DNA of 48,055 nt from Legionella maioricensis (GTDB lineage: Bacteria > Pseudomonadota > Gammaproteobacteria > Legionellales > Legionellaceae): positions 1 to 48,055 of the forward strand of contig NZ_JAJKBJ010000024.1 of the NCBI RefSeq assembly GCF_023618015.1, given 5' to 3'. Every line of letters begins with the position of its first letter. The stretch's first letter is position 1. Under the pieces are notes generated by a model. It was given only the letters and a program-made list of their open reading frames with translations, was not told the DNA's origin and did not search any database. The position numbers were made by a program, and so were the translations under genes. Shown piece after piece: positions 1 through 8,215 of the stretch.

Positions 1-175
1 GGCCTAGAAAAAAGAAATAACAGGGTGCGACCAGGGTGCAAATTGAATGTGTAATGATAAATTTGATTACATCTCTATAGAAGAAGATCTACTTCCTCCT
101 AAGCACATTATGATTATTAATAATTAAAATTTCCTATAATTAAAATATACTTCAAATTAATGGATCGAAGTACAC

Positions 176-985
176 ATGGAAACTGCACTATTAGAAACAA
201 ATGCAATAAATGCATGTTTCTATAAAGGCTATTCAGGAAAGCAACTGGCCGACATATTATCGCAAAAAAAATTATTACCAATTGTGAATTTTCATACGTG
301 TTATGAAATAGCGAGAACCTTTGACAATGTTAAAAATACAAAGATTGGGATAGCATTATTCTCCATTCTTAAAGATTTAAATCCTACATACTCTTGTCTT
401 ACATCAGAGTTACTAGCAAGGCAAATTAATAGATTAATTTATGAAAATGACTGTGACTTCCTAATCAACGAAGATAAGCTAATTTATTTAAATAAAATAA
501 TTTATGAAGTTTCTCAAGGAGATATATCTAAAATAGATATACATAGGATACGCTCAAGAGAATCAGAAATTAAAAATAATCAAAACCAATGGAACCATTT
601 GTTTACATGTTCTAAAATTACAAGCTTTGAGCAGTTTTATTGCGATACAACGAGGATAAGAGATAATATTATTCATTTAATCAAAGGAATATGTCATTTA
701 ACATTAAACAAATTCTACGCGGAAAAATTAATATTAAAAATAAATGATCTTGCTGTAATCAAAACTGCTATTAGAGCCAATTTATATATGAGTTATCTAG
801 CACGTAACTATAAATCCCCACCATCTAAAGACAAAACAGATGACTTTCGCCATTTGATTGATGCTTCTTTATGCTCCTATTTTGTAACTGATGAGAAGAA
901 ATTAAAAAAACATGCGGATTATATAATTCCAGAATTAAAAATTATGACATTTGATGAGCTAATTGAGTACGAAATTAACAATTAA
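176..985 (+). CDS. PIN-domain-like protein
   Basis: A 269-residue protein with a layout like PIN-domain nucleases. Near the N-terminus LLETNAINACFY resembles the PIN LxDTNxxxxxF start, with Glu7 where Asp is usual. A stretch KKLLPIVNFHTCYEIART follows, and the C-terminus DDFRHLIDASLCSYFVTDEK has the spaced acidic residues (Asp at about 215-221 and 230) and the FVTDEKKL pattern common in PIN proteins. PIN domains are metal-dependent ribonucleases, often toxins of toxin-antitoxin pairs or parts of defence loci. No antitoxin-like ORF sits beside it, and it is long for a VapC toxin (about 130 residues), so a stand-alone role is more likely. The gene is strongly AT-rich and monocistronic, ending at a hairpin. 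The family call is from motif pattern only. Confidence 0.55.
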   Translation: METALLETNAINACFYKGYSGKQLADILSQKKLLPIVNFHTCYEIARTFDNVKNTKIGIALFSILKDLNPTYSCLTSELLARQINRLIYENDCDFLINEDKLIYLNKIIYEVSQGDISKIDIHRIRSRESEIKNNQNQWNHLFTCSKITSFEQFYCDTTRIRDNIIHLIKGICHLTLNKFYAEKLILKINDLAVIKTAIRANLYMSYLARNYKSPPSKDKTDDFRHLIDASLCSYFVTDEKKLKKHADYIIPELKIMTFDELIEYEINN

Positions 986-1014
986 AGAAAGCCGCATGGA
1001 TTACGGCTTTCTTT
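984..1014 (+). terminator. Hairpin terminator after the PIN-like gene
   Basis: Inverted repeat AAAGAAAGCCG / CGGCTTTCTTT with a 9-nt loop begins right at the stop codon of the upstream gene. The right arm itself ends in T-rich sequence, as expected for an intrinsic terminator, possibly working in both directions. Confidence 0.7.
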
Positions 1015-1205
1015 GGTGATCCTACCAAATATCTAAATCTTCTTTTAAATAGCGAATAGAGCGCCCTATTTATATAACAGTGTATTTCCATGTAATTAAA
1101 AAGCAGGAAAGCCTTCTATTTATAAGGGTATGATTTGCATGGGGATACATAGAGATGTATCGGGACACTTATCAAATCCCCTTCCGAATTACATTTTTAG
1201 CGAGC

Positions 1206-1232
1206 GTAGCCTGGTTGTAAGCAACAGGTTAC
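1206..1232. repeat. REP-like imperfect palindrome (GTAGCCTGGTTG family)
   Basis: GTAGCCTGGTTG and GCAACAGGTTAC face each other around TAA, an imperfect member of the CCTGGTTGC...GCAACCAGG palindromes seen again near 4825, 7005, 8996 and 9112. It lies in the gene-poor stretch 1015-1460, where I see no convincing gene. Confidence 0.55.
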
Positions 1233-1460
1233 ACTTGCTAATCATGGTGCATGAACGGTTTTTATCATACGTCTTCAGAAGGCTTGAGAAAAAATCCAAT
1301 ATTCGACTTGGGACATGAGAAAAACGTTAATTTTCTTAACCTCATAATTTATAAAACAAATTATTTAAGATAATCAATATTTCCCTCTTCCCAACTTAAA
1401 TGTTGAATAATCTTTTTTTACATATTAGGATGCTAAAAACAAAAATATAACGGTTTTCTC

Positions 1461-4031
1461 ATGCTCAAATTCAAGGATTGGATTTTTTGTATTTCTCTTT
1501 TCGCTTCTCATTCTTTGTACGCATTAACAACGCTCACTGTAACACTAAGCTCAGACAATAATCCGGGTGGCATAGGAGAGATAGGCGATCTGAGATATTG
1601 GTTGAATTCAATGAATCATGATTTACAAACGATACCCGATGATTATGAGATTGTTTTTGCCTTTCCAATGACTATTCAACTCAATGGAATTCTTCCAATT
1701 ATTAATAACTCCTTAAATCCTGTGAATATCACTATTGGCAACCCAGGCTCTATTCCTACAGTCACAATTGACGGTAACAATGGCGCCTACAGCGGCTTTT
1801 TCATTCCAATGGGGAATGTGACGATTCAAAACATGATCTTTCAAAATCTGACCGCAAAAGGAGGTAATGGTGGAGACGGAATTTCGGGGGCCGGCGGTGG
1901 CATGGGTGCTGGAGGAGCTATTTACGCACCGCAATCTTTTTTAAATGGCTCGAATCCTTCAATCACCTTGATGAATGTATCGATAAATAACTGCTCTGCT
2001 GTTGGTGGAAATGGAGGAAATTATTTAGGCTCCTCTTCTACAGGTAATGAGGGAGGCGGCGGGGGTGGTGGCTTGGGCGGTAATGGAGGTTCTATTACAA
2101 CTACAGGAATTACCGGGGGGGCTGGAGGCGGAGGTTTTGGTGGTAATGGTGGGGATGTCACTCTTTCGACTAACGACCCATCCGGCATTGGCGGTGGGGG
2201 CGGTGGCGGCGGCGGTCTGGGATCCCTCGCCACCTTAGGAGTGCTTACAAATCTAGGGAATGGTGGTTCAGATCAAAACCCTGGACAGGATGGAAATGGT
2301 TATGGTCTTACCATTACTGCTGGTTCTGGTGGAGGAGGCAATAGTGGAGGAAACAATGCGGGAGGAGGTGGTGGTGGAGCTGCTATAGCGCCTGGAGGAG
2401 GCGGAGGAGGAAGCTCTGGGACGAATGGACTGCAGCCTAAAGGCTCTATACCACCATTACGCAGACAGAATCCCGTACCTTCCGGAGGTAATGGAGGAGA
2501 TGGGGCGGGAGGCGGCGGAGGTGGGGTCGTCGTAACAGATATTACTAATGAAGTTGATGGACAATCTGGAAATGGCGGCTATGGCGGTGGCGGTGGAGGC
2601 GGCGCTGGTACCGGTGCTTACGATACAGCATATGCTGTATTAGGTGGTTCGGGAGGACTTGGCGGTGGCGGCGGTGGCGGTGGAGTCAACCAATCGGGTA
2701 CGACGCCTGCGGAGGGCGGCAATTCTCTTGGCGGAGGCGGCGGTGGAGGTGGTGGCCCCTCTAATGGCCCCACTGCTGTAGGTGGAACTGATACAGGAAA
2801 TCTTGGTGGAGGAGCCGGAGGGATTGGCGCCAATACCTACGGCTCCGGCTTTGGGGGCGGTGGCGGAGGTGGAGGAAGCGGTCTTGGCGCTGCTATTTTT
2901 GTGGATAGTAATTTAAATTTCACTGTACAGGCACTCTCGGGAGTTCCGACTACTTTCAACACCCCCAACAATTCGACACAAGCGGGAACTCACGGAACTG
3001 GCGGCCCCGGGGGGGCAGATGGCTTGGATGGCTCAGCATTGGGAAATAGTATTTTCCTGCGTACAGGTTCTTCTCTCACACTCATCGCGCAAGGAGCAGG
3101 TGACCTTTTGACCCTCGGGACGGAGGTCGCATTTACCGATGATACCGTTTTCGGCGCAGGCGGAACCAATGTCAGTATTAGAGGAAATGGAACTGTTGTA
3201 TACAACGGCACGACGGATTATCAAGGATCCGTCATAGTTAACAATGCGAATTTCAAAGTGAATGGACAGATCGATCAAGCACCTGTTTTCGTCTGCAGAA
3301 ACAGCAGCTTCAGCTCACAAAGAGGTACGCTCAGCGGAAGCGGAATCGTGACCGGAAATGTCTTTGCCAATTCCGGGACGATTTCTCCAGACATCGGACA
3401 AACGCTTACCCTTGGCAGCCTGGCTCTAAATTCAGCAGATCCAGTTAACGGCACCCTCGGAAGCCTTGTTCATACCAATATTGATTCCAACGGCACCTCT
3501 TTAGTTGCCGTTACTGGATCCGCAACACTAGCAGGTACCTTGGAAATCAACCTGACTCCAAACGCTCAGCCAGGCCAATACATCCTACTCACTTCATCAG
3601 GCATTACAGGAACCTTTGATTCCGTCACATTTACAGGTAATTCTGGCATATTTGCAGGACAAAACCCGCTTTATACACTCTCCTATCTACCAGCCGGAGC
3701 CCCTACATACGTGCAATTTGATTTTTTAGGCTACCCCACTCCCCCATCACCTCCTACGTCCGTTGACATACCAGCCACAGTAAATGGCTCTCCTATCCTG
3801 AATCCTGCCGTTGTTTGTTGTGGCAGGCCCGTTCTCCTGGGACCTTTACCAGTACCAGGATCTGGTTCCACCATTTATACTATTACCAACCGGACTGGTA
3901 ATGTCACCTGTCAAATTGGACAGACCAATTCTCAAACCTATCTGAAGATGCATGGTAAAAACGGTTCCTGTACCATTATTGGCACAAAAGATGGTATCGT
4001 TTCTAATCCTTTAAAGGTAATCGCACCATGA
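1461..4031 (+). CDS. Glycine-rich autotransporter-like passenger protein
   Basis: An 856-residue secreted protein. A signal peptide (about 1-21, hydrophobic FCISLFASHSLYA) precedes a beta-helix-like segment (VTIDGNNGAYSGFFI, VTIQNMIFQN) like those of Pmp-type and choice-of-anchor surface proteins. Residues about 133-480 are extremely glycine-rich (runs such as GGGGGGGLGGNGG), recalling mycobacterial PE_PGRS tracts, and include a GGAIYA motif. Residues about 600-750 have autotransporter-passenger features: LSGSGIVTGNVFANSGTISP, then VTGSATLAGTLEINL. No C-terminal beta-barrel is present; the protein ends in a cysteine-containing domain. Its stop overlaps the start of the next gene (ATGA), which encodes an outer-membrane barrel, so the two are probably co-translated. 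The glycine tract makes the gene locally GC-rich compared with its AT-rich surroundings. Surface display or secretion is inferred; substrate or ligand unknown. Confidence 0.7.
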   Translation: MLKFKDWIFCISLFASHSLYALTTLTVTLSSDNNPGGIGEIGDLRYWLNSMNHDLQTIPDDYEIVFAFPMTIQLNGILPIINNSLNPVNITIGNPGSIPTVTIDGNNGAYSGFFIPMGNVTIQNMIFQNLTAKGGNGGDGISGAGGGMGAGGAIYAPQSFLNGSNPSITLMNVSINNCSAVGGNGGNYLGSSSTGNEGGGGGGGLGGNGGSITTTGITGGAGGGGFGGNGGDVTLSTNDPSGIGGGGGGGGGLGSLATLGVLTNLGNGGSDQNPGQDGNGYGLTITAGSGGGGNSGGNNAGGGGGGAAIAPGGGGGGSSGTNGLQPKGSIPPLRRQNPVPSGGNGGDGAGGGGGGVVVTDITNEVDGQSGNGGYGGGGGGGAGTGAYDTAYAVLGGSGGLGGGGGGGGVNQSGTTPAEGGNSLGGGGGGGGGPSNGPTAVGGTDTGNLGGGAGGIGANTYGSGFGGGGGGGGSGLGAAIFVDSNLNFTVQALSGVPTTFNTPNNSTQAGTHGTGGPGGADGLDGSALGNSIFLRTGSSLTLIAQGAGDLLTLGTEVAFTDDTVFGAGGTNVSIRGNGTVVYNGTTDYQGSVIVNNANFKVNGQIDQAPVFVCRNSSFSSQRGTLSGSGIVTGNVFANSGTISPDIGQTLTLGSLALNSADPVNGTLGSLVHTNIDSNGTSLVAVTGSATLAGTLEINLTPNAQPGQYILLTSSGITGTFDSVTFTGNSGIFAGQNPLYTLSYLPAGAPTYVQFDFLGYPTPPSPPTSVDIPATVNGSPILNPAVVCCGRPVLLGPLPVPGSGSTIYTITNRTGNVTCQIGQTNSQTYLKMHGKNGSCTIIGTKDGIVSNPLKVIAP

Positions 4032-4771
4032 ATAAACTTTCGATAATGGCTAAGAGTGTTATGATAGCAATGGCTCTGATTGAAACAATTTATGCTAATA
4101 ATGACTCCTCCAACTATTCATTATTAAAGAATTGGACTGGACTTTATGCTGGCGTGAATGAGGGATTTGTTTTTAGCAATGTCCAATTAAAATCGCAACA
4201 GTTAGGTTTTACTAACCCAAGTGAAACGTGTAATACCAGTTCAGATTTTTCAACTTACTCTCCTGGTATACAATTGGGCTATATATATCAACTTCCCAAC
4301 TACCTTGTATCAGGCATAGAAGCTAATGCCACCTTTAACACGAATCAACAAGTTACATTAGGTTGTAACTGCCCCAATAATCTCAATGTTTCTGATCGCT
4401 TCTCATTTAGGAATAAGATGCAAAGTTCTATTAAGGGCCGAGTGGGTAGTGCCGTTAATTGGAATAAAAGCCTTCTTCTTCCATATTTAACAGCTGGAGT
4501 CAGCTTTGCTAATGTAAGATTGGCCTATACAAATGAGGGGGGGGACTATTATTCCAAAAATACTAATCAAGCCGGTTCGCTAATAGGCGCAGGTATCGAA
4601 TGGGCTTTTATGCAAAATTGGTCATTGCGCGCAGAATATTCTTATGTAAATTATGGAAATGCTATCAAAATGAAAATACCCAGTATCTATGGCTTAGTAG
4701 ATCCTAACGGATATGCTCGTCTTGATCTAAATGCCAATAATGTCTTGCTAGCGATTAACTATTGGATTTGA
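4028..4771 (+). CDS. Outer-membrane beta-barrel protein (OMP_b-brl / porin-like family)
   Basis: A 247-residue protein with a signal peptide (about 1-23, ending near IYANNDS) and the hallmarks of small eight-stranded outer-membrane barrels. These are WTGLYAGVNEGFVFSNV at the mature N-terminus, alternating amphipathic strands, a late WSLRAEYSYVNYG strand and a terminal strand ending NNVLLAINYWI. Such proteins resemble the Omp25/Omp31-type barrels, whose exact function is often unknown. The start codon overlaps the stop of the glycine-rich passenger gene, so the pair likely forms a two-gene unit. The palindrome at 4824-4864 follows closely and may end transcription. A degenerate copy of the last about 45 coding bases plus the downstream flank recurs at 7037-7152. 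Confidence 0.75.
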   Translation: MNKLSIMAKSVMIAMALIETIYANNDSSNYSLLKNWTGLYAGVNEGFVFSNVQLKSQQLGFTNPSETCNTSSDFSTYSPGIQLGYIYQLPNYLVSGIEANATFNTNQQVTLGCNCPNNLNVSDRFSFRNKMQSSIKGRVGSAVNWNKSLLLPYLTAGVSFANVRLAYTNEGGDYYSKNTNQAGSLIGAGIEWAFMQNWSLRAEYSYVNYGNAIKMKIPSIYGLVDPNGYARLDLNANNVLLAINYWI

Positions 4772-4823
4772 TTGTCTATTAACAAATATCATAAAATTAT
4801 TTTCTTTATACAAATGATGGAAG

Positions 4824-4845
4824 TCCTGGTTGCGAGCAACCAGGA
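4824..4845. repeat. REP-like perfect palindrome
   Basis: CCTGGTTGC-GA-GCAACCAGG, a perfect 9-bp stem extended by a T-A pair. It lies after the barrel gene and over the 3' end of the transposase relic. It is the same family as the copy at 7005-7038 and may also act as a terminator. Confidence 0.75.
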
Positions 4846-4864
4846 TTTTGATTAATCAAAATCC
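4843..4864. repeat. 22-bp perfect palindrome centred on GATTAATC
   Basis: GGATTTTGATTAATCAAAATCC reads the same on both strands and overlaps the right arm of the neighbouring REP-like palindrome by two bases. Role unknown; a protein-binding site or part of a composite repeat is possible. Confidence 0.65.
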
Positions 4865-5064
4865 CCATATAAAGCAGACAATGAAATCCCCCCCAATCTT
4901 TTGGTAAAATGCCTTCTCTTATATAGCTATGAACACTTGAATAAGGCCAATCCCCCATCTTTTGAACCAATTGATATTTCACTGGATTGTAATGAATATA
5001 ATTCAAATGATCCTTAATTCTCTATACAAATTTAAAAAGTGCTCGCATTATGTGCTTTTATAGC

Positions 5065-6603
5065 TTAGCTTCTGTGAGACAATCCAGCACTATATGCAGT
5101 GAATAAATCGTGAAGTTTTTCTTTATTAACGCTCTCGCCAGGTATGAATTTATACCAGTCTTCGGTTACCACAGCCCCATGTTCAAGCAATATTTTTACG
5201 ACCTCTAAATCATTATTCATAACGGCAAAGTTTAAATAGCTGATAGGCTCACACTCCAAGTCCAAATAGGGATTTCTGCATAAATAAGCGACTAAATCAA
5301 GTTGGTTATGTTCTATTGCATAGTGTACGATAGTTTTATTTGATAAATCTTTTTCATTAATCAGTTGAGGATTATCGTTTAACAAAGAATATAATAAATC
5401 ACAATGGTTTGTTAAAAACGCTAACTGAATTAATGTTTTTCCTTTAAAAAGAGTGGTTGTATTTTCAGGGCCTCTTGCCTGTAAAATTTCGATTGTTTGC
5501 ATTTCATCAAGGATTTCTATACGTCCTTGGGTTGCGACTTGATGGAATATTTTAACAGCAGGATTTATGGAGGTGTAAAAATCTTGTTCCAACTCTTGAG
5601 TTTTAGTATCTAGCTCTTCTTGAAACGTCGAATACGTTTTATTCTCCCTCCGAATAGCTCGCTTCAACTCTCGGGTTTCTGTCATATATTTCTCATCACA
5701 TACATCGTATCCAAATAAAGGCATAGTCGGGTTATTTATAACAAAAATACTATCCATAATGCCAATTTTTACTACCTCAACTAACTCTTTTGTTGCAAAT
5801 AAATAAAAAACATTTGGATTATAAAAAATACAGGGAGGATATCCGCGTTGGATTAACAAAAAGTTGAGCATGATATTAACAAATACGCGTAGGTTACCGT
5901 CTTCAAAAGGATGAAGTAGTAACATTCTTTTCGCACAGCATACAATTGCCAATAGTTCAGCATCAGTATTCTGAGCTTCCTGTATTTGAGTTAAGTAGTC
6001 GTCAATGATTTTTTGAGCTTCCTCAGCTAATAATGCAGTATTTGACGGTGGTGTGAAATAAAGAGGACTTTGGTTGCTATTCTCATATATCGCTTGTGCT
6101 TTACTCACTATGGAAAAATAACGAAAAGATAAAAGATTAATCTTTCTAGAGACATCAGGTCTATACACCTCTATCGATCCACCAAGAATATTTCCTCCCT
6201 CGTATGATTCTCCTATTCTAATCTGTTCTTTAATGCCCTCTATGGTGCACATATCTTTATCAAACGTAATTGCTTGCATTGGACAATTACGAAACTTTCC
6301 TATCCTAGTAGTTCTGAACTCACCTTGCAGTCCCTTCGTGGCAGCTGCATGAATTTCAAGTAAAAGATTTACGGAGAGAGGGCCGTTAATATTATGAATT
6401 GCGTGGATAAAGCCATCATAGAAGCGCCTGACACAATAAGGCTCACGCGATTCAAATCCATTTTGGCCATTTTCTCTAAGATGCACATCGCCGTGTACAA
6501 ATAATTGGAAAAAACGTTTTTGGGGAAATTGATTCAAAAACCCTAGCCCCCTTTGGATTTTTCTTGGAAAAATAATATTATGTTCTATTTTAGAAACGGT
6601 CAT
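5065..6603 (-). CDS. Fic-domain protein with C-terminal ankyrin repeats (putative effector)
   Basis: A 512-residue protein. Residues 80-110 (LLLEIHAAATKGLQGEFR then TTRIG) fit the N-terminal part of a Fic fold. The active-site loop is HPFEDGNLRVFVNIMLN at 231-247, with the conserved His231, Phe233, Asp235, Gly236, Asn237 and Arg239. Residues about 350-485 form ankyrin-like repeats, e.g. NKTIVHYAIEHNQLDLVAYL and SYLNFAVMNNDLEVVKILLE. Fic enzymes transfer AMP, phosphocholine or other groups to target proteins; Legionella AnkX combines Fic and ankyrin repeats and phosphocholinates Rab1. Here Leu238 replaces the usual Gly of GNGR and the second Arg of RxxR is absent, so the chemistry is uncertain. 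RBS GAGGAG lies 7 nt before ATG. No antitoxin-type partner is adjacent. Effector status is inferred from architecture. Confidence 0.8.
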   Translation of the reverse strand: MTVSKIEHNIIFPRKIQRGLGFLNQFPQKRFFQLFVHGDVHLRENGQNGFESREPYCVRRFYDGFIHAIHNINGPLSVNLLLEIHAAATKGLQGEFRTTRIGKFRNCPMQAITFDKDMCTIEGIKEQIRIGESYEGGNILGGSIEVYRPDVSRKINLLSFRYFSIVSKAQAIYENSNQSPLYFTPPSNTALLAEEAQKIIDDYLTQIQEAQNTDAELLAIVCCAKRMLLLHPFEDGNLRVFVNIMLNFLLIQRGYPPCIFYNPNVFYLFATKELVEVVKIGIMDSIFVINNPTMPLFGYDVCDEKYMTETRELKRAIRRENKTYSTFQEELDTKTQELEQDFYTSINPAVKIFHQVATQGRIEILDEMQTIEILQARGPENTTTLFKGKTLIQLAFLTNHCDLLYSLLNDNPQLINEKDLSNKTIVHYAIEHNQLDLVAYLCRNPYLDLECEPISYLNFAVMNNDLEVVKILLEHGAVVTEDWYKFIPGESVNKEKLHDLFTAYSAGLSHRS

Positions 6604-6792
6604 TCATGAACTCCTCAATTTAATCTATGAAAGATGAAAAGGGATTCAATCGGCATTGAAGGCGTTTATTCTGTTTGAGACGATAGTGCTAATGTCTATC
6701 GAGAGTACCAATTAAGGAATAAACAAGACTTAAAGAGTTCGATGATGCGAAGAAAAAAGCTAGTTCGCTGAACCAAAGCCCCAGGAGAAAAG

Positions 6793-6981
6793 ATGTATGA
6801 ATACACTTTACCATCCATTAAGTCTTTACCTCAGCGACGAACCCGTTTAATGCTTAAAGCTAGGGAGAACCAGTTCTCCATTAGTCCCTTAGGAGAAGAT
6901 AGGTCGCGAGCTCAACTGAATTTCCAATCAGCTGCGAACAATTATACTTTTTGTTTAATTATAAGTCAACCAATGTTGTAG
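6793..6981 (+). CDS. Small ORF with good ribosome binding site, unknown
   Basis: A 62-codon ORF in the 595-bp stretch between the Fic gene and endonuclease V. AGGAG sits five bases before the ATG, which is the main reason to list it. The protein is basic in the middle (PQRRTRLMLKAREN) and has no motif I recognise. It may be a degraded gene rather than a working one. The rest of this stretch contains a palindrome and a relic of the upstream barrel gene. Confidence 0.2.
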   Translation: MYEYTLPSIKSLPQRRTRLMLKARENQFSISPLGEDRSRAQLNFQSAANNYTFCLIISQPML

Positions 6982-7004
6982 CGAGGTACCCCTCTCCATC
7001 AGCA

Positions 7005-7038
7005 AGCGTATCCTGGTTGCAAGCAACCAGGATACGCT
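7005..7038. repeat. REP-like hairpin with 16-bp perfect arms
   Basis: AGCGTATCCTGGTTGC and its exact reverse complement flank AA. The core CCTGGTTGC...GCAACCAGG is shared with 4824-4845. It directly abuts the relic copy of the barrel gene's 3' end. Confidence 0.75.
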
Positions 7039-7152
7039 AAATGCCAATAATGTATTGCTAGCGATTAATCATGGGATCTGATTGTCTATTCAAATATCAT
7101 GAAATTATTTTCTTTTGATATCTATTACACAAATGATAGGATTCCTGATTGC
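7037..7152 (+). pseudogene. Duplicated relic of the barrel gene 3' end and its flank
   Basis: Bases from about 7037 closely match those from 4727 onward. CTAAATGCCAATAATGT, TTGCTAGCGATTAA and TGATTGTCTATT are shared, followed by the matching downstream flank up to a decayed version of the REP-like palindrome (CCTGATTGCGTAGTTGC). Translated, the copy still reads LNANN then VLLAINHGI before a stop. It therefore preserves the last 14 or so codons of a paralogue or duplicated copy of the gene at 4028-4771. Confidence 0.75.
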
Positions 7153-7198
7153 GTAGTTGCTAATTGAGACAAAATTAATCCACTCCATAGGATTTTTT

Positions 7199-7888
7199 AT
7201 GATAACTAAAGCGTCCATTCCTGATATTTGTTGGCCCCAAAATGCAAGAGAAGCCATTGCTATCCAAGAAAAACTTAGGGGTGAGGTGAGGATATACGAT
7301 GATTTTGCCAAGATAGAATATATTGCCGGGATCGATTGCAGCTACGATATCAAAAATAATTTGAGTTTTGCCGTTATTGTTATTATGAAGATGGATGAGT
7401 TAACACCCATTGATATCGTAAGAGCAGAACTACCTACTCATTTCCCTTACGTGCCTGGACTTTTATCATTCCGAGAGATTCCCGTTATATTAGCAGCATT
7501 TAATCAACTGCAAGTAAAACCAGATTTGCTAATGGTTGATGGACACGGCATTGCACATCCAAGACGGTTGGGTATTGCAGCTCATTTAGGAGTATTACTG
7601 GATATCCCGTCTATAGGTGTGGCGAAATCAAAACTTACCGGCCAGTATAGGGAGCCCAATCTTACAAAAGGTAGCAGGAACGAGCTGACTGATAAAGGGA
7701 TAAAAATAGGTACGGTTCTGCGCCCCAAAGATAAAGTAAAACCACTATTTATTTCCCCAGGACACAGGATTGGACAAGAAAAGGCAGTGGATTTGGTGTT
7801 CCAGTGTTTAACCAAATATCGCTTGCCTGAGCCAACGCGGATTGCGGATAAAATTTCAAAAATTAAGCCAGTAGCAAAAGTGTTATAA
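7199..7888 (+). CDS. nfi: Endonuclease V
   Basis: Deoxyinosine 3' endonuclease, which nicks DNA one base 3' of deaminated adenine (hypoxanthine) to start repair. The 229-residue length fits the family. Diagnostic motifs are AGIDCSYD with the metal-binding Asp46, FPYVPGLLSFRE (about 83-94), LMVDGHGIAHPRRLG with Asp114, and SIGVAKSKLTG. The start is placed at ATG 7199 because AGGA precedes it at a suitable distance; the upstream codons in frame belong to the duplicated relic sequence. It stands alone between repeat elements. Confidence 0.93.
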   Translation: MITKASIPDICWPQNAREAIAIQEKLRGEVRIYDDFAKIEYIAGIDCSYDIKNNLSFAVIVIMKMDELTPIDIVRAELPTHFPYVPGLLSFREIPVILAAFNQLQVKPDLLMVDGHGIAHPRRLGIAAHLGVLLDIPSIGVAKSKLTGQYREPNLTKGSRNELTDKGIKIGTVLRPKDKVKPLFISPGHRIGQEKAVDLVFQCLTKYRLPEPTRIADKISKIKPVAKVL

Positions 7889-7929
7889 ATGAGGAAGCCC
7901 CCCACCTTTTTAAGCAAGCCTGGTTGCAA

Positions 7930-8169
7930 TCATATGAGATCTTGGCGATGATCATATTCGTAATTTAAATGAAAATTAACCAGATCGATTACTTTCCCAC
8001 TTGCATTATGAGTGAAACCCATTTGATAGCCACGATAACGTTGATTTTGATTGTCAGCATTTTTAGAGGGTAATACTCCCTTAGCAGAACCTTCAACAGG
8101 AGCAAAGGTTATATTGATGCCCTGAGGCGACAGCGTAATGGGGAAAATGCTCTTGTTTCGCGGCACCAA
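7930..8169 (-). pseudogene. Unrecognised ORF or gene fragment
   Basis: A 79-codon reading frame opening with GTG and lacking a clear ribosome binding site. Its protein (LSPQGINITFAPVEG, YRGYQMGFTHNASG, VIDLVNFHLNYEYDH) looks like real coding sequence, rich in aromatic and polar residues, but I recognise no family. It lies 46 bp downstream of the 230-residue ORF on the same strand. Other frames stay open across the gap (a frame reads GHTVCLAGVMLDFGAAK), so this could be the tail of a frameshifted gene. The REP half-site CCTGGTTGC touches its 3' end. Confidence 0.35.
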
Positions 8170-8215
8170 AATCCAGCATCACGCCTGCTAGGCAGACCGT
8201 ATGCCCCGGGCCCCA

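Larger units (their letters stand above)
4806..5021 (-). pseudogene. Remnant of REP-associated tyrosine transposase (RAYT, Y1_Tnp)
   Basis: On the minus strand the residues RIKDHLNYIHYNPVK, followed by WPYSSVHSYIREG and LPKDWGG, match the C-terminal part of REP-associated Y1 transposases, whose usual pattern is HxxYIHxNPVKxGLV...WxxSSxxxY. The catalytic HUH histidines and tyrosine would lie further upstream, but an in-frame TAG stops the frame just before RIKDHL, so only the tail survives. The last codons run into the REP-like palindrome and are not homologous sequence. RAYTs are single-strand transposases linked to REP palindromes, and its position beside two such palindromes supports the assignment. 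Confidence 0.75.

Noticed and set aside
1130..1318. 62-codon ORF in the gene-poor stretch after the PIN-like gene
   Set aside because: No good ribosome binding site and it runs straight through a REP-like palindrome; composition is not protein-like.
2021..2833. Proline-rich ORFs on the minus strand
   Set aside because: They are the antisense of the glycine-coding repeats (GGN read backwards gives Pro), not genes.
4824..7038. CRISPR array suggested by repeated CCTGGTTGC palindromes
   Set aside because: Copies are far apart, irregular and without spacers; they fit REP-like elements.
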